Below are positions 45,021 through 58,700 of a stretch of DNA of 64,000 bases, one piece after another. The notes below the pieces were generated by a model, which searched no databases, was not told where the DNA came from, and worked only from the letters and a program-made list of their open reading frames with translations. The position numbers and the translations under genes were made by a program. This DNA is from Nematostella vectensis (Eukaryota; Cnidaria; Anthozoa; Actiniaria; Edwardsiidae). Position 1 is the first letter of the stretch; every line of letters starts with the position of its first letter. The DNA lies in contig NC_064037.1 of the NCBI RefSeq assembly GCF_932526225.1, positions 1,798,001 through 1,862,000 of the forward strand, in the 5' to 3' direction.

Positions 45021-45172
45021 ATATTACAGATTTGAGTTATTCGCGCGAACGCGTGTTTCATAGGGTCCATACGAACCACATTCCATTTGGAAGATGAAAA
45101 TATAAAGAATTGACAAAGTCTATCAACTCTGAAAGGTTATATGGACTTTAATAAGAAACACTTGGCTGTCAA

Positions 45173-45196
45173 GGGCGGGGGGGGCGGGGGGGGGGC
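45173..45196 (+). other. G-rich run, possible quadruplex
   Basis: Twenty-four bases with 22 G, interrupted by two C, in intergenic DNA between MTRFR and Slingshot. Confidence 0.6.
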
Positions 45197-45467
45197 TGAG
45201 AGTCCACTGTACCCACACCATGTTAGGTAAAAAGCAGAAGGGCAGAAGGCAGCATCAGGTGGCTCGTGTCTGTCTCCTTTGATTCCCTTTCTTTAAAAGA
45301 AAGTTACTTATTCTTTTCATTAAAAAATGTACGTCAATCAAGACAGCCTAACGACTGTACAGAGGATGCATTGGAGGAATTATGTAAGAAGATGAATGGA
45401 AAAGTCCATTTTCGTCACCTTTAAACGCTGCTTTGCATCATGGGTCTTAGAAATACATTGACAAAGA

Positions 45468-45720
45468 GGATTTTAACCCTAAGGGAGGGCACTTTGGGCG
45501 TGGTCAACAGAAAAACAAACGTTAAACATCACTTAGGAATAGCAGGTCGAATTTTTATACCCTAAGAGATGGCAAAATCGGGAAAATCCTTCAACGCCGC
45601 CCTGAGGGTTGGCAAGTTGGCCGAAATTTTATACCCCAAAAGATGTGGCGATCAACCCCGTCTACTTTTCTGGAGAGTCGAACAGGGTCCCAGGCCGGTC
45701 AATGAGTTAATAAACTTTAA
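45468..45720 (+). repeat. Dispersed repeat family 2, copy 1
   Basis: Shares ordered motifs (ttaaccctaag, gcactttgggcgtggtca, ataccctaagagatggcaa, ccccgtc) with the reverse complement of 53270-53490, where the same order is seen in a Slingshot intron. It also has an internal degenerate repeat around ctaagagatagcaa. Non-coding. Confidence 0.55.
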
Positions 45721-45938
45721 CCTTTTATGCCAATGGCATAAAATGGGATTTAGCCCAGATCACAAATTTTATTTTTAAATTCATTTTAATGAACGTACAC
45801 TTTTCAGTACAAAATGTTTATTGAATCTAAGATCTGTACAACAAGGTCAAAGTAGAAAAAAAAACGATTTTAGTTCTAATTCGCCAATGTCAATATTAAA
45901 AATATAAAGACCTTCTAGCAATAAATATATACAAACAT

Positions 45939-45944
45939 TTTATT
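45939..45944 (-). terminator. Candidate polyadenylation signal for Slingshot
   Basis: AATAAA on the minus strand, 700 nt beyond the stop codon of the Slingshot frame; a second AATAAA lies at 45827-45832. Either would give a 0.7-0.8 kb 3' UTR. No transcript evidence. Confidence 0.35.
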
Positions 45945-46643
45945 CACACCCTCGTAATTTTTTAAGCTTCAGCTTTAGTTTATCATGTGATAACTCGTCT
46001 GACAGGTTTTACCTGTTTTGCCAGTTTTCAATACTACGCTATGTTTCTAAAGCACTACGAACATTAAGACAGGAGGATTATAAATATTCAGATTTTAGAA
46101 TCCATAGTTAGGCTTTACCCTTGTCGTGGCTTTTCGCCACAGAAAAAAAAGAACGACTGAAACAGTAACTTGGTAATATTTTCAAATTTGTTATTCTTTT
46201 TATACTGTTCCAGTGATTCTTTGTCCCTAACAATACCAACTAGCTTCTACAGGGCGTTGCAGGCTTAAATAGAAGGCGAAGTGGCGTCCTGCCTATCGTC
46301 CTGCAACGGCCTCTACATGAGCAAGCATACCAAATTATGTTTTTAAGATATTTTATGGAGTTTTCTAAAGGTTATGAAGAATGGGTCGGGAGTGTTAGTA
46401 CAGTACAGTAAAAACCCGCGATTAAGAACCTGAAAATTAAGAACTTGTTAGCCTACAATGTGTTATTTACACCCCCTAAAACAAGCTAAAAAATAGCCAA
46501 GAAGATTAAAAACAGGTGCTTGTTTTTCTAGATCATCATAAAATAGCGATGTAGCTGCAAAGCTATGCAAGAATCCTTCATGTTGAAGTAGCGATTTTCC
46601 ATTCAAATAAGGAACTGTTCAGGCTAGCTCAAACATGATTTTT

Positions 46644-49600
46644 TTACTCGCGGGTTTTTACTGTAATGTCTGACAGGGATCGTTTACGAACCACCGGCCG
46701 ATCTTCCGGTCGGGTTGACTTCGGCAAAGAAACGTGCCTCCGAACAGGCGACCCCTTCTCCCGAAGCTGCTCCTCGATTAGGAGGGTTCTTCGTTTAACA
46801 TGTCCTGAGCTAGCAATTGTTTCTTCTTCATCTAAATTCTTCTGGGCATTTTCTATAGCCAAGGACACTGCAGAGTGGCTCAGGCTGTCCAGCAAGTCAT
46901 CATGTGAAGTATTCGCGTCGTCTTCTTCATCGTTATCAGGAACAAAGACATAGTCTTCATCCAACGATTCCATTTCAAATTCTACCTGAGATTTATTGTC
47001 TTGGAATAGTCCGGAATCCTTTTTGTTCCGTTGTAGATCTATCCGACTTCGTTTCTCCTCTATGGCAGCTAATGCCTTATTTGTGCGATGCTTGTGTTGT
47101 TCACGGGCGTTCGAAGATCTAATAATCTCTTCCAGCAACTTCAAATGAAACTTCACGTTTACGACACTAGACGTGTCAACGGATTCCTCTTTCGTCATTT
47201 CACTCCCCTCCTCTCCCTCGCTGGAATAAGCTTTTAAAACTTCCAGATCGTTTTGGGACGTTTTGCTCACATCTGATTTTGGTTCGTCTTTAAAGTTACT
47301 TTCAAGCGACTCTTTACCCTCAAAGAGTTTTGTCTGCCTTCTCACCGCTCCAGTGGGCCCTTGAAGAGAGTCCTCCTTCGACATTGCATCCGCTTCTCTT
47401 TCCCCAACTGCTACTTTTATTATCTCCGGTTCCTTTTTCGAACTTTTGGTCCAGCCTGAAGAGAATTCACCTTTCCCTTCAAAGAGTTGTGTCTGTTTTT
47501 TTACTGCTCCAGTGGGACTTAAAACAGAATCCTCTTTCGAGGTTTCCTCCTCCTCGTCTTTCACTCCAGCCTCTATTTCTTCATTCTGTGGGACCTCCGG
47601 TAATATAATGTTCTCATCTGCATTTTGTTCCCTTTTCCCTTCAAAGATTTGCTTGTTCCTTTTTACTGATCCCGGAGGGCTCGGAGCTTCAGCGGAAACT
47701 GTCCTCTCAAAATAAAACACTTTCGCTCCAGAGTTTTCAACAATATGCTGTGCAGGAACTGCCTCTCGGCTCGGTGCTGATTTTAGATGCACTAAATCTG
47801 AGTTAACATTCGAAACGGTCACCAATTCCTCTTTAGCTTCTTCCTTGGTTGACGATTTTCCAAGAAGTAATTCAGTATTTCTCCGAACTGTGCCAGGTCT
47901 AGGAATTTCGTCAACAGTTCCTTCTCCCCAGTCATCCCGATCAGCTGGATCAAGCTCCGCCTTATCTTCTAAAGGGGCTACCGTCGTAATGTTTCCCTCC
48001 AATGACTCTGACTGATGGACGAGCTTTTGTTTCTTTTTATCTTCACTGACTTTCAGGAGCATCAAATCTAAATCGAAATCGTCTTTAGACTCTTCAGGCT
48101 CTTGATTCGCTTTGTACTTTGAAGCCTTCGTATTCTTGATAAAAGGCAAAGCCTCTAAAGTCTCAGCATTCAGCTGCTGCGAAGAATCCTGGTCAAGGTT
48201 TGAACCAACTTCTAGTCCCCTATGCCTTTCTTCAAACCCTTTCGCATGTTTTCGGACAATTCCCTTTATAGGCTCCTCATCAGAGTCCTTTAAAGTCACC
48301 GCCGCTTTCGACTTTCCTAAGTCAGGTTCCATGACCTCAACAGCTTTAACATTTCCAGCTGCTGTAGAAGTCATGTTCTGTATTTTTTGTTCACCACTCA
48401 GCCGCCGCCTTTGTTGCTTCTCTTTGTGCATATCTTCGTTGATCTTACGCCGCACTGCACTGGTATCAAGAATACCTACAAAGCCCTGCTCGACTTGGGG
48501 TGTTTTACCAACACTTTCGATCGCGAAGGATGTTTCTGGGATTATCAGTTTCTTCGGTGGTATAGACACTGGGCTTTCTGTGCTCCCATGGTCAATCTCT
48601 GAGTCAGATCCACTTAGTTTGGATTCCCTCTCTTGCACCCCAAGGTACTTTTTCTCTAAGGCGGATGCATGCTTCCTGACTACCCCAGGATCTACCTCTG
48701 GCACTGGAGCCCCTTGAACCCCCGTCGTCTCTTTTAGTAGAAAGGTAATTACTTCCTTTGGTTCTGACGCTGGATCAGGACCCATTTTCTCCCATTCCCA
48801 AGGGAGGTTCACCTTTCCTTCTTCAAAGTTTCTAGATTGTCGTTTCACTGTACCTGTTTTCACAGCGCTTAAACCATGAGCATCGACGTTCTGATGTAGG
48901 TCCTCCGAACTGCCGACATCAGGGGTCTCTCCTTCCATCAATCCCGTATCAAAAATCTCCTCGTCTCCATCATTAATAAACAGTTCATTTTTCTCGTTCA
49001 GTAGCGGCACAAGCTGGATTTCCCGTTCAGGCACCGGCTCTTCAATAGTCTCACCTGCTTTACATGTCTCTTCAGCGCTCTCTGTTGAAAGAGTCTTTGC
49101 TATTTTTACACCAGTTGATCTACCCTTGTTTCCTTGTAGGTCTTCCCTCAGCGCTGCTACTCGCCCTGTTAACATCTCCCGTAAAGATTGGCACCTATCA
49201 AGCTCGCTGTTATCCAAAGTCTTCTTATGGCTCTTCCGTTTGACCTTTTTACGCAGCATAGGACTAGAGTTCGTTCGATGAATAGGCCTTCTCTTCTCGC
49301 CTTTGTTTACTATGCTCTGATCCTCTTTTATTCCGATATGATCGGGATCAGGCGTGCTACTACGCACAGGAGTAGTGCTATCGATGTCTTCAGTCTCCCA
49401 AGAATAGAACACATCGTCACCTGAGCTAGTGTCCCTTAGGAATCTCATCATCATAATGGACCCATCCTCTTCCTCCTCCTCATCATCATCCTCAAAACCA
49501 GCGCTACCACCATCATCACTCTCACCCTCGCCAACAGAGTCCTCAGTTATGATATCCCCGAATGTATCCCTCTCTATTGAGTTACGTTTGGTTTTATTGA

Positions 49601-49749
49601 TAACCATGTCGACCTCTGGAGTGCGAGTTGTTGTTATGGTGCTGTGCTTATGGCGACCGTGCCGTCGTCTTTTACGCTTCGTTTCCCGTATAATTTCCGA
49701 GTTGGACCGCTGTTTGTTGTTGTTGAACAGCTCGTTGTATCTATGGCGA
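46644..49749 (-). other. SSH: Slingshot tail exon with about ten copies of a G-x-V-R/K-R/K motif
   Basis: One uninterrupted 3.1-kb exon encoding residues 437-1471, acidic and probably disordered. It carries a recurring motif G-x-V-[KR]-[KR]-x-x-x-x-[FL]-E: GTVKRQSRNFEEGK, GVVRKHASALEKKY, SAVRRKINEDMHKE, GIVRKHAKGFEERH, GTVRRNTELLLGK, GSVKRNKQIFEGKR, GAVKKQTQLFEGKG, GAVRRQTKLFEGKE, GHVKRRTLLIEEQL. Vertebrate SSH proteins have two or three similar segments, so this tail seems expanded. The end (VRRHVSLPKS) resembles the conserved basic Ser-Leu segment near the vertebrate C-terminus, a candidate phosphorylation or 14-3-3 site. Confidence 0.88.
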
Positions 49750-52700
49750 CTGCAAAAAAGGAACAACGAAAAAACGAAGATGAGAAGGTATGGTGTGGGT
49801 TCCTCTAGGCAGACCCGTAAAATGGTTAGGTACTTGAAAGGCTTGTTATCTATGTACGCTAGGCTAACTTGGCCTTACGCGACTAGTTGGCAAACATGAA
49901 CCCGATAATTCTTTGTCGCCCTTCTAAAATTTTAGGCAGATACGACGGTTGAGAAAGAAACTATCGTATTCCGTATAGCCTACCCGAACACACGTAAATC
50001 ACGGCCGCCATCTTGGATAATGCGCCCCGCAGGGGGTGTTTTCTGGGTTTTCGTGCCGAAAAAACTATCAAATCTTACAGGTAGGATTATTCCGTATTTT
50101 ACCTTGAATTAAGAATGCCTTCGTAAGTAATAAGTTGCTTCCAGAATCCCTGATTAGGGTTAACGCACTGCCTTCGAGACTTCACGTGCTTCATGGTGTC
50201 ATTCAGACTCGTGCCGTACTCCTTCATACCATATGCTATCACCTGAAATACCACATAGCAGGTAGTAATGATTATGTACCGTATTTCTTCATACCATATG
50301 CTATCACCTGAAATACCACATAGCAGGTAATATTGATTATGTATATGGTTGTTCAGTGGCTGACCCAAGAAGGAGGGTACAGGCCCACCGCTACCTTGAA
50401 GTAATCCTAGACCCGCCCCTGTTCTTAAAGGCGGAAGCACAGGTGGCCTAGTGTGTTAGCGCTTCGGCCTCTTACCGCTGTGGCCCAGGTTCGAATCCTG
50501 GCTAAATCTGGGTATTTTTTCGGGTTCCTGCCTTGATTCGAATTTGTTTCACAAGTGGATTGAAGTTATTCTCCCGTGTTCCCAGTCTTCTCGGATAAGG
50601 ACACTAAACCGAGGTCCCATCTCTTCAAGCTGCATTACACTAACCTGAACCAAAGGGACGTTAAAGAACCACTTGGGACGCAATAAACCCTCTGGCAGTG
50701 ACCACCACGGTGACAATGCTTATACAGTAATGCTTACTAACAATACACTTAAGGGGATACTTGATTTGCAGCCTAGCTCTGTTGTACCTTCGGCACCAGT
50801 AGAACTGGTGGAAATTAAAAAAACAAAAAGGTGGCACAGGAAGATTTAGGTATGAGAGGGCATTCAGCGTACCGTAGAGGCAGATCTGCTAATCCCCCTC
50901 TTGCAGTGGACCAGCACTTTAGAGCCCTTATCCCTAACCACACAAACATCAATAATGATAAGTCAAATATCATCAATAATGATAGTTAAAAATTAAGAAT
51001 GTCAAGAAAGCCCTATAACTACCTGGCTTGATTAATGAACTTGAAGGTTTCGTCCCAGTAGGGCAGGAGATTCGAGTCCTCCAAGTCCCACAACCTATAC
51101 AAACAATGGTTTAGAACAGTTTGCAAGTAGCGTGAAATCGCACACACGAGTCTTTACTAAGATGCATAAGATTAAATGTTAAGTGTGCAAATGTCCAGAA
51201 AAGCTCCACCTGCAAACAGAATACACACAACATTTATGTAATCCAGAATATGTTCCAAGAAAAAGGAGGTTGGGATTGGTGAAGAGATCAACGCTTATGC
51301 CTTAGTCTGCCTCGGTCATGGTCATTTTATTTCTGGCCTCGGCCTTAGTGAGGGCTGGAGTGGGAGACTCTTGTACTGTTAATGCATGAGGGACACCCGG
51401 ACAGGTATATATGACATGTGTAGTGAAACTCTGCATCACAATGATTTGTACCTGATGTTGAAGTAGGTGAACGTCCCAGCAAAGAAGTTATCAATTTCTT
51501 TAGTGATGTTGAGCACATATTCAACTCCATTTTCTTTGAGTTCTTCCAAGTTGGATGCATTCCACTCTGATCCCTGAGAACAAGGTGGGGAAGTACTTAG
51601 AATAGTATTAAGATTATTGACAAGAACAAAGGTGGACAATTAGTGAAAGTGGAACGTTTGCCAAACAATGCTCACCAAATAAACATGGTCATATATTTTA
51701 GAAGCCGAGTCCATCTGGCCAAAGATGGTTAGCATCTCTTTGTCAATATATTGCTTGTACTGTTTCAGATCCATCTGAACTTCCGCTTCCACTAGCTCAC
51801 GCACCTTGAAAAATAATTGAAAGCTGTGAGGTCAAACAGAAACAAAAGTACTGACAGAAGGTAATACAACCGGAATTTACAAAAGTTTGGCAGTGCCGAA
51901 ATTCTTTTGTTCTACCGTGGTACTAACCGAAAGTTAGCTGAAATTTCGGCAGGACAAATATGCACAGAACAAACTCAATGTAAAGACACTATTGATGTCA
52001 GAGCGATTACACAGAATACAAGTTTGATCAGCCCAAGAGAATATTTCTTGATTGGGATATCCAACTTTCGATTTTTTTAACATAGTTTAATACCAAAAAG
52101 GGAAACCAAAACACATAATACATAGTCACAGAACCTGTTGCTCTCCAATCCCACAGGCGCCTCTGATTTAATACGTATGAAAATTTTCAGAGCTTCAAGA
52201 CACCAAGAAAGTAAAATATTGGCCGAGCAGTATAAATGTTATTTCACAGAAACTTTTTGGCAAAATTCGGCAGATTTCGGTTGCATTACTTTACTTCAAC
52301 ACTGAGGTCTGATACATACTTTATCAATGACATTCCATTGAAATTTCATATCTCAGTTATTTGCTATAATTTGGCAATAAAAATGGAAGCTTAGAAATGT
52401 GACAAATCCTGGTATAAAGAGTGGATCTCGCATTTGGCTGTTTATTTTCTTAGTTTCCGCTCTCATATTTGGAGTTGTAGAAAAAGCCCATTCTACTATT
52501 CTAAGCAATGCAAAGCCATTTTTATTATCAAAAGTCTATGTACCTGTCTGCTAGTGACTTCTTCAAGATCTACCGTCATCATAACCTAAAAGACAATTAA
52601 GAAATTACAACCTGAAATTAAAAGATTTTATCGATCATACAAAAAATAATAAATTGCATATCAATGATACCTCTCTTAATTTGTGTCGCAAAAGTTTTCT

Positions 52701-55700
52701 AAGAAGTTCATCTTCTTTGCTGTTGGGAAAAGTAACCTTTGTGTAAGTATCTCTTCAACAAGGAACATGTATACTACCTTATGTACTTACATGTACTTAC
52801 CTTATTCCAACAGAGTCATCTGCAATCTTAAGATTTTCTTCAGTTTCAAACCTTAAGCACATATAAATTATATCAGTAAGAGCAATGCCTTTGCCTTATA
52901 CAATTTTCTCTTTTCCAGGTCAAAAAGACATGGAGACAGCAATGCAAAAAATTGACCTTAGTTCAAATCATGAATAATATGTATAATACAGTATAGGTAC
53001 AGTATATGTTTATACATACCATTCTTTGATGCAAGTTTGGTCTGAGCTGATTTGGTTCTCGTAGTATTTCACCCACGAATGCGAGGTACCTGCAGGGTAT
53101 TGATTATTTCTCCTGGCATTGTCAGAGCACTTGTGGATCCACTGAAATGCAGTCCTGAAATACAAAGTAACCCAGTTTGGAATTGTACCACCTTTATTCA
53201 TAGAGAATGATTATGATGTATGGTTGATAAAGAAAATGGGTAAAGAAGCACACAGGCCCCCAGGTGATCGTCTCATCTTTTAGGGAATAAAATTTTGACC
53301 AACTGCAAACCCTTAGGTGTGTTTAATGGTTTCTTTGATTCTGTTATCTCTTAGGGTTCAAAATTTCTTTGGCCACACCCAATTTGCTATCTCTTAGGGG
53401 TAAGAATTTCTTTTGACCAGAACCCAAAGTGCTATTCCTTAGGGGGATAAAATTGATTTTGCTGACGATTATCCCCGTCTGATTTTATTGAAAACCCCAC
53501 AGTAACACTGCTTGGTATTAGGGTTTGGATTGGTCCCTTTGGCAGCCCTAAATAGAGCCTTTATGTATCCATCAAGGTAAAATGCTCTACCTTGAAAATG
53601 CATACCCAGAGGCATGTCAATAAAAAATATATGGAAGAAGGCAAATTCCCAGTTTTAATGTTCTTCCTAGAATTTTAGTTCAGAAGAGGGAGGATATGTT
53701 GTTTAAGAATCCCTAGCCACCGTGTGCTGGTCATAGTAATAACCACATACAGTAATGTTGCCACTCACCACATTGTCTGCACAGAGACAGGCTTGAGAAA
53801 ATGCACGGTAGAGTTTGTAGAGAGCTCAAACCCCCTAGACAAACACAAAGATTATTTAAAAATAAAAACATAATTAATATAAGATACACTCATCAATACT
53901 CACCCATCTCCATCCAACTCTATTGCTGTGTCTCTCCATAATGGCAACACAAGTCCGATTGTTGCACTATAAATCAACATGAAACATCTTCAAACACAAT
54001 TATACCATGATTACAATCCATACTGTAGCTACAACCTCTCGACACAAATTTTAACACTCCTTCCTCTTTACATTATCATTCCAGTCCTAAGTCACACACA
54101 ACTGAAATGTTTTTTTTTTTGCAATTTTGTTTCATAATATTGTTTAATTTCACTGCTGTTCATTGTTGTATTCTCCACCAATTGTATTTAATGTAAATCT
54201 AGATGAAATTATCAACTTGATTCAATTGCATGCATTCGAATAGGGTTTATGGATAACATGACATTTGAAATTAACCTAAGAACAGTAACCATATTAATAA
54301 GGTGCTCACCAAGTATGTTGTTGTCAGTGGATACTATAAACAATAAACACTTGTGATAACAAAATACAAACCTTTCATCAACCCAGTCAATCCCGAGAAC
54401 TACACTCTCCTCAATGTCGTCCAGGCTGAATGATGACACTACAGCCAGGTAGCGCACTTTGCCGGGAAGATAGTACTTGGTCTCTAATTTTACCACCTGG
54501 AAATGTATGCGATGTGTAATTTAGAGTAATCTAGTCAAGATAATACTTGAATATATTTGTCTAAGTACAGTGTATACTTACAAGTGGGTCATCTTAAATA
54601 TAAACAAGCCAGGGCTTTTATTAACTTTCAGAGTAGGTGGTGGAGATTGATAAGTAGGGGGTGGAAGTTATTTTATCTTTTAAGTTCATGACTTTTAAAA
54701 AAAAAAGTAGCCGGCGCTCGGTGGAAAATAGCAGGCGCTTTTGCCGGCTAATGAAACCCCTGCGAGCCTACTCTATCTCAATTTGAACCCTATCTTGTTA
54801 TCACAATACTGTATAAACTTACAAGTCTGAGCACATCATTATCACGCAAGAGATTAACCATGGACTGCAGATGAACTTGCATCTCGCCTGTGAAAATTGC
54901 AAATCATATTGGACATTCTGAATTCTCTTCCTGCAGCCTTTAATATTCTGTGAAATTTTTCAACAATATCTGCCTGATGATTTATGGCTGTCCTTCACAT
55001 TCGATTTAAATTCAGTACATTTTTATTGGCAAACATTTACTCACAGCAAGGTGCTTGTAATATAAAAACATAAATTGTAATTTTGTCAAGAAAAATAAAT
55101 ATAAATGACAAAAAGCCAGAAGGCTATTAAAAGTAATCAATCGTGACATTTTGCAATTGAAAACAGTAACTGCAGTAAAAAAAACTGGATCATGTTCTCC
55201 TCTAGATGTGTTGTTTTCAAGTCAAAATCACCGGGAGATAACATCTCCAGCTGGTCATTGTTTTCATTCAAGGCCATTCTAAGATTGTTGCATAATAATT
55301 ATATTCAATATTCGATCATATAATAATAACATATACCTCCATGTTTAGATGCTTTTCTTGCAAAGTCTCCATCAGGAATAGAGAAAGCTGCACCTTTTGA
55401 TGCAAAGAACCCCTCAAAACTCGACCTGAAAAATATTCAAATATGATATATAAATAGGCTTCCACATAAAGCAAGGTGCAGCCAGAGGGAGCAATAAGGT
55501 CAATGCAAAGCTTGTAGGTGGCATTGCTATATCAAGCTGAAAATTGGCAGTGCAGTATTCAAGTTTCTTCTGAAGAAGGTTGATGTCTAGCAACCAGTCT
55601 CTTGCTCTAAATATTAATCAACTGGTGAAGACTAATTGTAATATCAATTAAATAAACTTACAAGTACTCAGATATTGTCACCAAACTCCTCTTTATGTGC

Positions 55701-58700
55701 ATGTCTTATAGTGCAGGGCTTGTGTTTGGTGAACATGAAGATATACACAGAACTACTGATATCTTCTTGTGACATATATAATGCACACTTTATTCATCAT
55801 ATACACTTCACCACTATCAGCAATACATCCCTGATAACAGCTGGATTGGAATTACAGGAATATCCTGAATATGATATAAGCTAAATTTGGGGAAGCCATA
55901 ATATATATTATAACAAACTAATCTAAAAGTAAGCCAAATAAAGGTAAAGTATTACATGTTTCAGTAAAGCACTATTTTGTATTATTATTATTCAGCTGTT
56001 TTATTCAAGAATTTCATTTATTTTTACTTTGGAATTCTTGACATCAGAAGAATATCTCTTGATAAAAGAACAATGACACAATGTTGGGAAATGATATTAT
56101 ATCATTGGTGAAGGAACTCTCCATATCAAAATCAAATAACACATCTCTTTCTTCTTTTGTCTTCTTCATATAATATCAACAGATTTCTTTTTACATTCTC
56201 CTTTTTTTATCAAAACCTGAACTTGACTTGATGGGTAAGCCTTAACAAAACAAGGAAACTGATGTCAAAATAATCACCATCTCTGATATTGGCTTCAAGA
56301 AAATTACTATTAGTCTATTCATAGTTTAAACATCCTGTCTTGCTTGCTCTAGTGTATGTGCACAAGAAATACAAACACAAAATTACTAGAATAAAACAAA
56401 AATAGGCTAAAAATTTATTATGTCGTGAAATTATGGCTTTGTATTTGATGACTATTGTTATGATAAATGGACGAATGGTAACATATAATCACACAACTTG
56501 CTAAAAGTTTACAAACAAATCAAACAAAGCTTGCACTGAAACTGTAATAAATTGTTATGTACAAACCAAGAAAGTTGTATATACCGTGGATCAAACCACA
56601 AAAATGTATGACAACAAAAATAATTGTGGTTAAAATTTGGTGGTTAAGATCACATGAGCGGAAACCCTTAGGTGAGAGTGATTTCTGATGATCTAACACA
56701 TACCCTGTTAAGATCCATGTCAAGGGCACCCACATCATTTACATCAATGGTGATCACATCCATAACATGCCTTATGCAGGAAAACTCTTTAAAACTAAGG
56801 TATCTTGCTGATTAAGAAGCACTGTTTGTTATGTAAGGACTGAGAATAGAGCACAGTGTTGCATACATACATAAATAATTTGATTATAGATTCATTTAAG
56901 AGAATATAAGATGGAATAATTATTGTATTGTTGAAGTCAGACATAACAGTACACATCAACTCTCTAGGGATTAGTTTTCTGTCATCAAAATGAATCACTA
57001 CAACAGAACTGAAAAAGGTGATAATCTGACAGCTAAATCTAGAAAAGACGAAAAAAAGAATGTGAAATTTGAATAACAAATAGAGTAACTGGCATGCAGG
57101 GTTTTTTAAATTAGGGCACTGTAGTTTTCGGCTGGTTATTAAGCAGGTATGAGGGTATTTGAATATTTTATAAATTAGATTTTCAAATAACTGTATAAAC
57201 CTAGGTGTCACTGCTTGTGAAGACAGTACTTACTCGGTCTCATGCTTGTTGTATGCATGTTTCAGCACAAATTTATTTTTAAATTGCAGAGTAAAATGAT
57301 TTGTTAAAATTTATCTGCAAGAACCTAAGTATATCATAGGAACTATAAATTTTAAAGAAGAAACTTAAAAGATTATAAAAAATCTCAGTTTATTAAGGTC
57401 AAAATATCAAAGATGACGCCAGCCCAGGCAAATGTATTCATAACAAACAAAAACAAATCGCCTTGATCGCATTCAAATTTATTTGCTCAATGAAATCGAC
57501 GGGTTATCTTCGACATTGCCAAATAATACTTAATGCTTCGATACAGCTAACAGTGCAAAGGAAATAAATTAATTGCACAGACTTTATAAGATATGCCAGT
57601 TTCCGTGTTGCGTTTTTAAGAAAACTACTAATAAATCGGTGGAGGTTTCCAATAAACCAAAACCACCCCCTTCTCGATATGCTTTGGCAGAGAATGCTAA
57701 CTTACGTTCTCGAACGCGATGAACCATCCTCTATGTCTTCATTTTCTTCTTCTATTTCCTATGCACAGTACAGATCCGGAAGAGATTAGATATCATTTCG
57801 CCAAAAGTTTCGGATTTGGGAAAAAAGATCACACTTCAAAATAAAAAGCGCGTGACAGCTCCAAAGAGAAACAAGATTCAGTGGTTGATATTTACCGAAT
57901 CGGTGCAAACACTTGTGTTCTCGGAGGATGGAGAGCGAAGGACTGTTACCAAAGACATTTTTCAAGGAAGGGAAGTCCAAGATTGGACTTGTAAGGCCAT
58001 AAGGACCTCACATTTGGCTCACGAAGGTCATCCCTGATCCATACAAGAAATAACACTAGCAAGCTTGTGCGCATGCTCGTTCTAGAAGCCTCGATTTGAA
58101 ACGCTGCGCGGGAAGTCGCACTTCGGCTTTATCCTGTATATTTTGTGTTTTTCACTCACCGTCGAATTCTTTTCCAGTGCGGGGAAGAAGCCCTGTACAG
58201 CAACACCGAATCAGCCTCACGAAACACCATTTTCTTTCTTAAATAGTCAGATCTCTTGGCTTATAAAAGAACACACATTCGCCCTTTTCGGTTCTACTCG
58301 CGTCGCAGGAAAAAATGCGAAGGTGTTTGAAGTGCGTGACTGGGCCTCTTGAAGACATGGTCAGTGGGTAGAAGAGTATTGCCTATTATGGAGAATTAAC
58401 TCGTCCAATATTACCTCCTTTGTTTAAATGTCAAGGGTCATTGTAATAAGAACAAAGATAACTAAAGTTTAATAGAAATATATTCAGCGAAATGTCCGAA
58501 TCCGTCTAATGTCAAGGAATACGCTTTTTCCACGTAAACATAACGAAGACATGGTCGGTTAATCACCTCGCGTAACTAAATTGTGTTTACAGTAGTATTG
58601 TTTTACTTGCCGCAGTCATTCGGAGATGCAGGGCGAAAAGAGCGTATAACCACGCGTGTGAACACACTTCGTTCTCTTTAGCAATAAACTCGCGCGTGAT

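Larger units (their letters stand above)
49749..57758 (-). other. SSH: Slingshot exons for the SSH-N, DEK_C and phosphatase domains
   Basis: Exons, minus strand: alternative 57758-57706; then 55425-55337, 54887-54823, 54496-54372, 53966-53904, 53834-53769, 53154-53020, 52851-52801, 52719-52671, 52585-52544, 51804-51676, 51573-51452, 51094-51023, 50933-50873, 50242-50103, with the tail exon starting at 49749. All sites are GT-AG and the phases agree throughout. The P-loop exon (50933-50873) holds the catalytic Cys and Arg; the next exon carries VIAYGMKEYG and NPNQGFWKQLITYEGIL. Introns are mostly AT-rich and hold no other gene; the longest (55426-57705) shows nothing recognisable. Confidence 0.9.

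Noticed and set aside
48112-48717. 201-codon plus-strand frame
   Set aside because: Antisense shadow of the Slingshot tail exon.
50443-50520. Functional tRNA gene
   Set aside because: A and B boxes are present but the acceptor stem does not pair and a SINE body with an A-rich tail follows.
57816-58352. Two small plus-strand frames near the Slingshot 5' end
   Set aside because: No domains, no splice sites joining them, and one overlaps an equally long minus-strand frame.
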